Origin: Thermoplasmata archaeon
Lineage (GTDB): Archaea; Thermoplasmatota; Thermoplasmata; Thermoplasmatales; Thermoplasmataceae
DNA length: 6,818 nucleotides
Assembly: GCA_021850745.1 (NCBI GenBank)
Contig: JAJZKX010000098.1
Span: forward strand, 1 to 6,818
Direction: 5' to 3'
Shown: piece after piece, positions 1 to 5,691 of the stretch
Position numbering within the stretch: position 1 is the stretch's first letter
Layout: each line of letters starts with the position of its first letter
Program-made: the position numbers and the translations under genes
The notes under the pieces: generated by a model
Databases searched by the model: none
What the model saw: the letters and a program-made list of their open reading frames with translations, nothing else
Told to the model about the DNA's origin: nothing

Positions 1-105
1 CTGGGATTCCAGGACAGCTTTGCCCTTCTGGGTGGAATTGCGCTCGTGACAACAGCGGCTATGGTAATGTTTTACGGCAAATACAAAGATCTCTTCACGA
101 GGTAG
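1..105 (+). CDS. C-terminal end of a membrane protein, probably a transporter (partial)
   Basis: Reading frame 1 is open from the window edge to a TAG stop at 103-105 and gives 34 residues. They form one hydrophobic segment (FALLGGIALVTTAAMVMFY) followed by a short positively charged tail (GKYKDLFTR). A last transmembrane helix with a basic cytoplasmic tail is typical of the C-terminus of major facilitator superfamily permeases, and the glycine/alanine-rich helix fits, but no family-specific motif is present in so short a piece. The start and most of the gene lie outside the window. It could equally be the end of another polytopic membrane protein. Confidence 0.55.
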   Translation: MGFQDSFALLGGIALVTTAAMVMFYGKYKDLFTR

Positions 106-120
106 TTTCCGGAATTCAAG

Positions 121-128
121 GATATAAG
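121..128 (+). promoter_or_regulatory. Possible TATA box ahead of the glycosylase-like gene
   Basis: The 74-base gap between the upstream stop and the next ATG contains GATATAAG. It is the only TATA-like element in the gap and lies about 52 bases before the ATG at 180, which would leave a leader of roughly 25-30 bases. A weak AGGA at 165-168 is the only Shine-Dalgarno-like match. The assignment rests on position and composition only. Confidence 0.25.
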
Positions 129-179
129 GCAATGTAGTGTGGAAAAACCCATGGCCGCCCGGTTAGGAAGAAGCAGCTT

Positions 180-860
180 ATGCCTTTACCGGATCATTGG
201 TGCATGATTAGCAGGGAGATGGTGGAATCCATTGGCATATCTTATCCAGCCAGGTTCCACATTGACCTAAAGGCCGATCCTTTCCCGTGGTTCCTCCTTT
301 CTGTCCTTTTCGGTGCAAGGATATCTGAATCCATTGCTGTCCGGACTTTTTACTTGTTCAAACTTGAGGGCCTCATCTCTCCAGAATCAATAACGGAAAG
401 AGGCTGGGAAGGGCTTGTGAGCGTACTTGATTCGGGGGGCTACACCAGATACGATTTCAGGACTGCGACAAAACTTCTTGAACTTACAAACAACTTAATT
501 TCAGAAGGTTCTCTAAACAGCATCCACGAAAAATCCTCCAGGGAAGATCTGCCCAAGAACCTGAAGTCCCTCGCAAAAGGTATTGGCGATGTAACTGTTG
601 GAATATTTCTCAGGGAAATGGTTGGGGTATGGGAGAAAGCAAACCCTTTGCCTTCTCCCCTCGTGAAGGCAACTGCCTACATGCTGGGGATTGACCCTCT
701 TCCGCTCTCCAACGAAATGGGCGCGTCATACGGAATGATGGAATCATTTCTCGTGAACATTGGAAGAAAATGCTTCAGGTCAAACTGCAAAAAATGCATC
801 TTTCCTGACCAGTGCAAAAAATACCTGAAGGCAAGCAGGAATCCTGTTCCATATCTTTGA
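180..860 (+). CDS. HhH-GPD (endonuclease III-like) DNA glycosylase-fold protein with an Fe-S cluster motif and atypical active site
   Basis: The 226-residue product has the layout of the endonuclease III/MutY superfamily, which removes damaged bases from DNA. An N-terminal helical part (DPFPWFLLSVLFGARIS, residues 33-49) matches the segment that starts the fold. A helix-hairpin-helix lies near residues 128-147 with the hairpin KGIGDVT. The C-terminus carries C198, C203, C206 and C212 (CX4CX2CX5C), the expected position of the 4Fe-4S loop, although endonuclease III has CX6CX2CX5C. The catalytic lysine that follows the hairpin in endonuclease III (GVGRKTA) is replaced by valine (GIGDVTV), and the aspartate expected about 18 residues later (VDTH) falls in PSPL with no aspartate. 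The protein may therefore bind DNA without cutting, or use other residues. The start is the first ATG after an in-frame TAG at 135-137; ATGs at codons 9 and 14 remain possible. Family call is good, activity unknown. Confidence 0.8.
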   Translation: MPLPDHWCMISREMVESIGISYPARFHIDLKADPFPWFLLSVLFGARISESIAVRTFYLFKLEGLISPESITERGWEGLVSVLDSGGYTRYDFRTATKLLELTNNLISEGSLNSIHEKSSREDLPKNLKSLAKGIGDVTVGIFLREMVGVWEKANPLPSPLVKATAYMLGIDPLPLSNEMGASYGMMESFLVNIGRKCFRSNCKKCIFPDQCKKYLKASRNPVPYL

Positions 861-952
861 GATTGGAACGAATAAGGTGCTTGGCTTAACCTTAACCTGT
901 GAAGCAGAAAACACTTTCCCAACGCCCATCCAATTGATGTTCTATCTTAGAC

Positions 953-957
953 AAAAA
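953..957 (-). terminator. Possible T-tract terminator for the minus-strand genes
   Basis: Seventeen bases beyond the stop of the minus-strand gene, the transcribed strand sequence reads five T residues, just after a C-rich stretch. Archaeal RNA polymerase commonly stops at oligo-T tracts without a hairpin. The tract is short, so support is modest. The rest of the gap between the two convergent genes (861-973) shows no gene or clear structure. Confidence 0.3.
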
Positions 958-973
958 GGGGGAGGTCAAGCCT

Positions 974-1342
974 CTAATGTCTCAGGGCTTCAATGATCTT
1001 TGTATGAATGGCGAGGTACATGGCAATTTCAGAGGCAGCAAAGTCACTGTGGCCGTTTGTCGGCAGCCTTCCGTAAATGATCTTTATCCTCGCTCCATCT
1101 TGGAATGGCTCGAACGTTATCAAAGCCTGCCTTTCCAGAGGAACGTAATAATTCAATCTTATGTAGATATCTGCCGTATTCATCAGAATAAGCCTGTCGA
1201 GAATCGAGAGTGGCCTGTCAATGAGGCTGTTCGGCACCACTGGCCTTATATCCCCAATTGTGGCGGTCACCACCATTATAGGAATCGGATCCCTGCTGAT
1301 CCTTGTGGCAGAAATAATGCTTGTAATGGCGTTATTCTCCAT
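974..1342 (-). CDS. Conserved-looking hypothetical protein, 122 residues
   Basis: I do not recognise the family. The frame looks genuinely coding: all ten arginine codons are AGG or AGA, as in the pst genes, while the opposite-strand frame over the same bases is rich in Cys and His and uses CGN arginine codons. The predicted product is soluble, with alternating hydrophobic stretches that read as beta-strands (IPIMVVTATIG, ARIKIIYGRLP) and a C-terminal helix (DFAASEIAMYLAIHTKIIEAL). There is no signal peptide and no obvious metal or nucleotide motif. The ATG at 1342 is preferred because it lies ten bases after the stop of the preceding minus-strand gene; a GTG at 1381 in the same frame would add 13 residues and overlap that gene by 29 bases. 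Neither start has a clear Shine-Dalgarno. It converges on the glycosylase-like gene and is divergent from the pst operon. Confidence 0.6.
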   Translation of the reverse strand: MENNAITSIISATRISRDPIPIMVVTATIGDIRPVVPNSLIDRPLSILDRLILMNTADIYIRLNYYVPLERQALITFEPFQDGARIKIIYGRLPTNGHSDFAASEIAMYLAIHTKIIEALRH

Positions 1343-1352
1343 ATCCGATACT

Positions 1353-1550
1353 TCAGGCAGGCTCAAGGGCCCTATAAGCACAAGCTAAGGAAAGCTGGAA
1401 TGCATATGACTCGGCTCCCAACTTTTCCCTGAATTTTTTCTTATCCCCATAACGTGTTATGGCTGCTGTGATCTGCTGATTCGCACTGAGAAAATCAAAA
1501 TGCGCTGATCCTGAAACCCAATAATAAATCCACCTTCGGAAAGGAACCAT
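1353..1550 (-). CDS. Small hypothetical protein, 65 residues
   Basis: An ATG at 1550 opens a 65-codon frame ending in TGA at 1353-1355, ten bases before the ATG of the next minus-strand gene. The product begins with aromatic and basic residues (MVPFRRWIYYW) and continues as a likely helical, mildly basic chain (ITRYGDKKKFREKLGAESY). No family is recognised. Arginine usage is mixed (AGG three times, CGA and CGT once each), so codon support is weaker than for its neighbour. The frame is open further upstream to 1694, but that stretch runs through the pstS start and signal sequence and is unlikely to be translated. It could be the 5' part of a gene whose 3' part is the neighbouring frame, split by a frameshift, or an independent small gene. 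Confidence 0.35.
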   Translation of the reverse strand: MVPFRRWIYYWVSGSAHFDFLSANQQITAAITRYGDKKKFREKLGAESYAFQLSLACAYRALEPA

Positions 1551-1555
1551 AGAAT

Positions 1556-1602
1556 ATATATCCGAATATATGGACTCATACGGCACTTTAGAGGCATATA
1601 TT
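1556..1602. promoter_or_regulatory. Divergent AT-rich control region with inverted repeats
   Basis: Two nested symmetric elements lie between the minus-strand genes and pstS. ATATAT at 1556-1561 and 1566-1571 flank CCGA. AATATATG (1565-1572) and CATATATT (1595-1602) form a perfect 8-base inverted repeat whose arms are 30 bases apart centre to centre, about three helical turns. They may be a pair of outward-acting TATA boxes, a regulator binding site responding to phosphate, or both. The function is inferred from position. Confidence 0.45.
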
Positions 1603-1603
1603 A
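1595..1603 (+). promoter_or_regulatory. Probable TATA box of the pst operon
   Basis: CATATATTA lies about 55 bases before the preferred pstS ATG (1655). An archaeal start site some 25 bases downstream would fall near 1623 and leave a leader of about 30 bases that includes the Shine-Dalgarno at 1645. The second AT-rich box at 1565-1572 is an alternative that would give a leader of about 60 bases. Confidence 0.45.
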
Positions 1604-1644
1604 ATGTTGGACTTTTTCCAAATAGCCCATATTCATGTTGTAAC

Positions 1645-1648
1645 GGAG
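1645..1648 (+). promoter_or_regulatory. Ribosome-binding site deciding the pstS start
   Basis: GGAG ends six bases before the ATG at 1655. The upstream in-frame ATG at 1604 has no such site, sits on the likely TATA box, and would add 17 residues ahead of a clean signal-anchor sequence. This favours 1655 as the start. Confidence 0.6.
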
Positions 1649-1654
1649 AACCAA

Positions 1655-3739
1655 ATGAATACAAGAAATGTAATAATTGCAATAGTAGTTGCAATCATTA
1701 TTGTAGCCTCAGGGGTGACAGCCTTTGAGCTGCATAACAACAATGGGTCCTCAAAGGTCACTTTGACCGAAACAGGGTCAAGTTTGCTTTATCCTGTGTT
1801 CAACCTTTGGGCGAAGAACTACACTAATGCAACTATATCGACAGCCTCGACAGGCAGTGGAACTGGTATTTCCAGCGCAATAGCCGGTACTGTGGACATA
1901 GGGGCATCAGATGCAATGATAGCTGCCCTCACTTCAAGCGCCCCATCTGCAGTTCTTAACATACCTATTCTGATCTCTTACCAGTACATAGCCTACAATG
2001 TGCCCACTTTGAACAATTATACCCTGAAGTTCAATGCAAATGTCATAGCAGGGATTTATGACGGAACAATAACAAAGTGGAACGATCCCGCAATACTTGC
2101 CCTGAACCCAACAGTTCCAGCCTCAGACTTCCCCGATAAGACCATCATACCCGTGCACAGGTCCGACGGAAGCGGCGACACCTTCATGTTCACATCCTTC
2201 CTGAGCAAAGGAAACGCAACCTGGGACAGGAATATCGGATCCGGGGTAAGCGTAACCTGGGCATCAGTTGCAGCAGCAACCACCGGAGTGGGCAATCCAG
2301 GAATCATATCTGCAATGAACAGCACACCTTACACCATAGGCTATATTGCGGCGACATACGAGCAACAGGTTCATTCTGACCACTTTGGCGTAGCCCAGCT
2401 ACTTAACAAAGCAGGCAACTATGTGAATGCGACGGTTGCAAATGTCACCACAGCAGTGTCACAGTATCTCAGCCAGATTCCAGCCAACGGAACCATAGCG
2501 GTCCAGTTTGCACCAGGAAACACTTCCTACCCCATAGCGGATATGGAGTATGTCATAATCAACGAGAGCCAGTCTTCAATCGCAAAGGCAACAGCCCTCA
2601 AGGACTTCCTCTCATGGGTTGTTTCACCTTCAGGTGGAAGCCAGAGCAAGTACCTTGACCAGCTGAATCTCGCACCATTGCCTTCAAACGTGGTGAGCAA
2701 GATAGTGCAGCCGCTGATCAACCAGATCCATGGGCCCGGGGGTACTTCCTCCAACCTCATAACGCTCAGTGAGACGGGCTCAAGCCTCCTCTATCCTGTG
2801 TTCAACACATGGGCAGCCAACTATACCGGAGCAACAGTAATAACAGCCTCCACTGGAAGCGGAACAGGAATTTCAAGTGCCATTGCAGGAACAGTCCAGA
2901 TCGGCGCCTCTGATGCAATGATCTCAGCGCTGACATCCAGTGCCCCATCAACGGTCATGAACATTCCCATTCTCATATCCTACCAGTACATTGCATACAA
3001 TGTGCCCACACTGAACAGCTACACTTTGAGGTTGAATGCAGGCGTGATTGCAGGCATATTTGACGGAACAATAACAAAATGGAACGACCCAGCCATCGAG
3101 GCACTCAATCCCAGTGTTCCGGCCAGTGCATTCCCTAACCACACAATCATACCTGTGCACAGATCAGATGGAAGCGGCGACACCTTCATGTTCACATCCT
3201 TCCTGAGCAAAGGCAATGCCACATGGAACAACACAGTGGGTTCAGGGGTCAGTGTAACATGGCCATCAGTTGCAGCAGCAACCACAGGAATCGGAAACCC
3301 TGGAATCATCTCCGCCATGGCTAGCGCACAGTATACCATTGGATACATAGCAGCAACATACCAGGCACAGGTAAATGCAGACCACTTCGGAGTCGCCACA
3401 CTTGAGAACAGGGATGGCAATTTCGTCAACGCCACAGTCGCAAATGTGACAACCGCCGTTTCACAGTATCTCAGCCAGATTCCAGCCAACGGAACCATAG
3501 CGGTCCAGTATGCTCCCGGTGCCAGTTCATACCCAATAGCTGACATGGAGTATGTAATCGTCCAGAAGACACAGAGCAGTGCTGCAGAGGCGAGTGCGCT
3601 CCAGGCATTCCTTAACTGGGTTGTCAACCCAAATGATGGAAGCCAGTCGAGCTACCTTGCACCACTGAATCTGGTTGCTCTGCCTTCGAATGTGGTAAAC
3701 AATGTCACGAAACCACTTATAAATCAGATAACCGGGTGA
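1655..3739 (+). CDS. pstS: Tandem-fused phosphate-binding protein PstS (two complete domains)
   Basis: This 694-residue protein is the extracellular substrate-binding component of the Pst phosphate importer. Residues 5-24 (NVIIAIVVAIIIVASGVTAF) are a hydrophobic signal or membrane anchor after a single Arg; there is no lipobox Cys, so an uncleaved anchor is likely. Two full periplasmic-binding-protein domains follow, from about residue 35 and residue 369, joined by a short Gly/Ser-rich linker (HGPGGTSSN). Ordinary PstS proteins have one such domain of about 320-370 residues. Each copy keeps the phosphate-contact loops: TETGSS at 38-43 (SETGSS at 372-377), STGSGTGI at 65-72, ASDAM with D86, and HRSDGSGDTF at 168-177 (502-511), the last matching the Arg-Ser-Gly-Thr loop of E. 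coli PstS. Both sites therefore look functional. About twenty N-X-S/T sequons and few charges fit a glycosylated surface protein. It is the first gene of the operon; its TGA is part of the Shine-Dalgarno of pstC. Confidence 0.93.
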   Translation: MNTRNVIIAIVVAIIIVASGVTAFELHNNNGSSKVTLTETGSSLLYPVFNLWAKNYTNATISTASTGSGTGISSAIAGTVDIGASDAMIAALTSSAPSAVLNIPILISYQYIAYNVPTLNNYTLKFNANVIAGIYDGTITKWNDPAILALNPTVPASDFPDKTIIPVHRSDGSGDTFMFTSFLSKGNATWDRNIGSGVSVTWASVAAATTGVGNPGIISAMNSTPYTIGYIAATYEQQVHSDHFGVAQLLNKAGNYVNATVANVTTAVSQYLSQIPANGTIAVQFAPGNTSYPIADMEYVIINESQSSIAKATALKDFLSWVVSPSGGSQSKYLDQLNLAPLPSNVVSKIVQPLINQIHGPGGTSSNLITLSETGSSLLYPVFNTWAANYTGATVITASTGSGTGISSAIAGTVQIGASDAMISALTSSAPSTVMNIPILISYQYIAYNVPTLNSYTLRLNAGVIAGIFDGTITKWNDPAIEALNPSVPASAFPNHTIIPVHRSDGSGDTFMFTSFLSKGNATWNNTVGSGVSVTWPSVAAATTGIGNPGIISAMASAQYTIGYIAATYQAQVNADHFGVATLENRDGNFVNATVANVTTAVSQYLSQIPANGTIAVQYAPGASSYPIADMEYVIVQKTQSSAAEASALQAFLNWVVNPNDGSQSSYLAPLNLVALPSNVVNNVTKPLINQITG
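1757..2758 (+). repeat. PstS repeat unit 1 (334 codons)
   Basis: This is the first copy of the intragenic duplication. Every anchor compared lies exactly 1002 bases from its partner in unit 2 (TETGSS, the HRSDGSGDTF loop, the SQYLSQIPANGT segment and LPSNVV), so I see no indel. Roughly four of five residues match by eye. The opening third uses more A/T third positions than unit 2 does. Confidence 0.9.
2759..3738 (+). repeat. PstS repeat unit 2
   Basis: This is the second copy, running to the stop codon of pstS and slightly shorter because it ends without the linker. Two stretches are perfectly identical to unit 1: 3170-3213 with 2168-2211 (44 bases) and 3461-3509 with 2459-2507 (49 bases). 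The surroundings differ at many synonymous sites. Confidence 0.9.
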
Positions 3740-3740
3740 T
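3735..3740 (+). promoter_or_regulatory. Ribosome-binding site of pstC overlapping the pstS stop
   Basis: GGTGAT matches the archaeal anti-Shine-Dalgarno complement and ends nine bases before the pstC ATG at 3750. Its TGA is the pstS stop codon, which should couple translation of the two genes. Confidence 0.65.
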
Positions 3741-3749
3741 CTGTTAATT

Positions 3750-4733
3750 ATGGATGCCAAAAATAAATTTTTTAATTTTTTCACTTTTCTAATGTCTATT
3801 GTTCCAGCTTTTGTACTCATCACGATCCTTGCATTTATCCTGGTTTACGCATGGCCATCAATACTCTTCAACGGAACCACGTTCTTCACCTCGTACATCT
3901 GGAACGTGGGAATATCGTCCCGCCCGCCCGTAATGGTAAGGGGGTTTCTTGTTCCTCCAGGCGCATCTTTCGGTGCCCTTCTCTTTATTGAGAGTACCCT
4001 TATTTCCTCCGGGCTGGCCATACTCATAGCTTTTCCCGTGAGTTTCCTGGTTTCTCTTGGCGTGGAACTCTATCTCCCACAGAAGACCAAGAAGCCCCTG
4101 GTATCGCTCATAGAACTGTTTGCAGGAATACCAAGCGTAGTCTACGGACTTTGGGGAATAGTGGTCCTTGAACCGCTGCTGCTGCATAACATCGAACCAT
4201 GGATGAAGGCCAATCTGTACTTCATTCCCGGATTCTCCGGAGAGGTGCTCACTGGAAGCGGAATTATCGCCTCAGGAATTATCCTGAGCCTGATGATTGC
4301 CCCCATAATCACTTCCGTGATGGTCAACAGCTTTGACTCTGTTCCAAATGACATCAAGCAGGGCCTTGTTTCACTGGGAGCAACCAAATGGGAACTGGGG
4401 AAATACCTTGCGACCAGCTATTCCAGGGCATCCACATATGGCGGTGCGCTGCTTGGCCTGGGCCGTGCCTTAGGCGAAACCATGGCTGTGCTCATGGTTG
4501 GAGGGGGAATAGTGAATGTGCTTCCATCCAGCATATATTCTGGCATCAACACAATGGCAGCAGCAATAGTGGCGTATCTGGACAGCGCAATTGGCCAGGG
4601 GACCGGAATCAACCTTTCTGCACTGGCTGAGCTTTCGCTGTTCCTTCTCGTGATATCGCTTGCAGTTAACCTCCTTGGAAGGAAGATAGCAGGAAGAGGA
4701 GCCTTAAGAGGTGTTGAAAATGATAAATTCTGA
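3750..4733 (+). CDS. pstC: Phosphate ABC transporter permease PstC
   Basis: This 327-residue integral membrane protein is one of the two subunits of the phosphate channel, partner of PstA and PstB. The first transmembrane helix is at about residues 17-35, and several more follow (about 73-105, 120-145, 168-192, 232-255 and 289-310), matching the six-helix family plan and its usual length of about 300-330. The cytoplasmic coupling loop that docks on the ATPase is at about 202-247 (DIKQGLVSLGATKWELGKYL, then LGLGRALGETMAV), and the LGRALGETMAV part is characteristic of PstC. An extended external loop lies between helix 1 and 2 (residues 36-72), typical of PstC. The ATG is fixed by GGTGAT in the pstS stop. 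The first codons (KNKFFNFFTF) are encoded by a T-rich block. The 3' end overlaps pstA by 14 bases. Confidence 0.95.
   Translation: MDAKNKFFNFFTFLMSIVPAFVLITILAFILVYAWPSILFNGTTFFTSYIWNVGISSRPPVMVRGFLVPPGASFGALLFIESTLISSGLAILIAFPVSFLVSLGVELYLPQKTKKPLVSLIELFAGIPSVVYGLWGIVVLEPLLLHNIEPWMKANLYFIPGFSGEVLTGSGIIASGIILSLMIAPIITSVMVNSFDSVPNDIKQGLVSLGATKWELGKYLATSYSRASTYGGALLGLGRALGETMAVLMVGGGIVNVLPSSIYSGINTMAAAIVAYLDSAIGQGTGINLSALAELSLFLLVISLAVNLLGRKIAGRGALRGVENDKF
3768..3788 (+). terminator. T-rich block at the 5' end of pstC, possible partial terminator
   Basis: Six Ts at 3768-3773, six at 3776-3781 and four at 3785-3788 follow the pstS stop by about 30-50 bases. Oligo-T runs on the RNA-like strand are the usual intrinsic termination signal for archaeal RNA polymerase. 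Here they also encode Phe codons of PstC. Partial termination would give more pstS than pstCAB mRNA; this is an inference. Confidence 0.4.
4708..4713 (+). promoter_or_regulatory. Ribosome-binding site deciding the pstA start
   Basis: GAGGTG ends six bases before the ATG at 4720. The in-frame GTG at 4711 is part of this site, so it is unlikely to be the start. Confidence 0.65.
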
Positions 4734-5685
4734 CATTCCGTCAAATGAAATAAAATGGAAAGGACACAGTTCCAGGAAAGCCAAGGATGCGGCGGCAAGG
4801 ATTCTGGGTTACGCTGCGCTTGGTTTCATGCTTGTAATCCTTGTGTCGATTTTCGCCTACATAATAAAGGGGGGTGCTTCGGCCATCAACTGGAACATAA
4901 TTTCAACCTATGGCAACACATCTGAAGGAGGGCTTCTCAACGGAATTGTCGGCACATGGGAGTTAGTTGGCATGGGGTTGCTGTTTTCCCTGGTCCCGGG
5001 AATATTCGGGGCAATATATCTTACCCAGGCAAAGTCCCGCATGTACATTACAGGTGCCATGAGGCTCTTCACGGATATCCTTACAAGCGTACCGTCAATA
5101 GTTATCGGCCTCTTCGGCTATCTTGTCCTCGTGATCAGGTTCCACCTTGGCTTTTCCCTTGTGGCGGGGGGCCTTGCGCTTGGAGTGATGATGCTCCCGT
5201 ATGTCATGAGGATAACAGAAATGTCATTCAGGAATATCCAGAAGGAACAAATCCTCAATGCGTATGCCCTTGGCGCGGACAATATGGATGTCACAGCGCG
5301 GATACTCCTGCCGCAGGCGAGTGCCGGCATTCTTTCAGGCATTCTGCTTTCAGTGAGCATTGCAGCGGGGGAAACAGCCCAGCTTCTGTACACGGCAAGT
5401 TTCAACAGCGCTGGCCTGCCAACTGGGCTCACCCATTCTCCTGTGGGATACCTGACGTACTTTGTATGGAATGGAATAAACCAGCCATCGGCTTACGCGC
5501 ACAACCTTGCCTTCATATCGGCAATGATTCTCATCATCGGTGTATCAGTGCTCATATTCGTTTCAAAGTATGAGGATCTGGTGGGCAGGTTCCTGAGAAG
5601 GATACTTGGCCCCGTTGCTGTAATTCTGAACAAGGTATTCATTGAAACTCCCCCGGAGAAAAAAATAAAGGAAAATCAAAGGTGA
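4720..5685 (+). CDS. pstA: Phosphate ABC transporter permease PstA
   Basis: This 321-residue membrane protein is the second channel subunit and pairs with PstC. A basic cytoplasmic start (residues 10-28) precedes transmembrane helix 1 at about 29-49. Further helices lie at about 76-101, 114-140, 144-163, 200-220 and 262-282. The coupling loop for PstB is at about 178-220 (LNAYALGADNMDVTARILLP, then SVSIAAGETAQL), the normal PstA pattern with the conserved AxGETA. The tail after residue 283 is basic and cytoplasmic and somewhat long (KYEDLVGRFLRRILG, then a Lys-rich end). The family is usually about 280-300 residues, so both ends are slightly extended. It overlaps pstC by 14 bases, and its TGA lies inside the pstB Shine-Dalgarno. 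Confidence 0.94.
   Translation: MINSDIPSNEIKWKGHSSRKAKDAAARILGYAALGFMLVILVSIFAYIIKGGASAINWNIISTYGNTSEGGLLNGIVGTWELVGMGLLFSLVPGIFGAIYLTQAKSRMYITGAMRLFTDILTSVPSIVIGLFGYLVLVIRFHLGFSLVAGGLALGVMMLPYVMRITEMSFRNIQKEQILNAYALGADNMDVTARILLPQASAGILSGILLSVSIAAGETAQLLYTASFNSAGLPTGLTHSPVGYLTYFVWNGINQPSAYAHNLAFISAMILIIGVSVLIFVSKYEDLVGRFLRRILGPVAVILNKVFIETPPEKKIKENQR
5681..5685 (+). promoter_or_regulatory. Ribosome-binding site of pstB overlapping the pstA stop
   Basis: GGTGA ends six bases before the ATG at 5692 and includes the TGA that ends pstA, the same arrangement as at the pstS-pstC junction. Confidence 0.65.
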
Positions 5686-5691
5686 AAAGAA

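Noticed and set aside
977..1432. 151-codon plus-strand frame
   Set aside because: The product is rich in Cys, His and CGN-coded Arg and has no protein-like pattern; the overlapping minus-strand frame has the arginine usage of the neighbours and is the better gene.
1604..1654. Earlier ATG for pstS adding 17 residues
   Set aside because: It lies directly on the likely TATA box, lacks a Shine-Dalgarno, and puts residues ahead of a clean signal anchor; ATG 1655 has GGAG at a good distance.
3019..3627. Long minus-strand frame opposite pstS
   Set aside because: It is a shadow of the second PstS domain, caused by its codon composition; a similar shadow appears opposite the first domain.
4711..4719. 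GTG start for pstA three codons earlier
   Set aside because: The GTG is part of the GAGGTG ribosome-binding site that serves the ATG at 4720.
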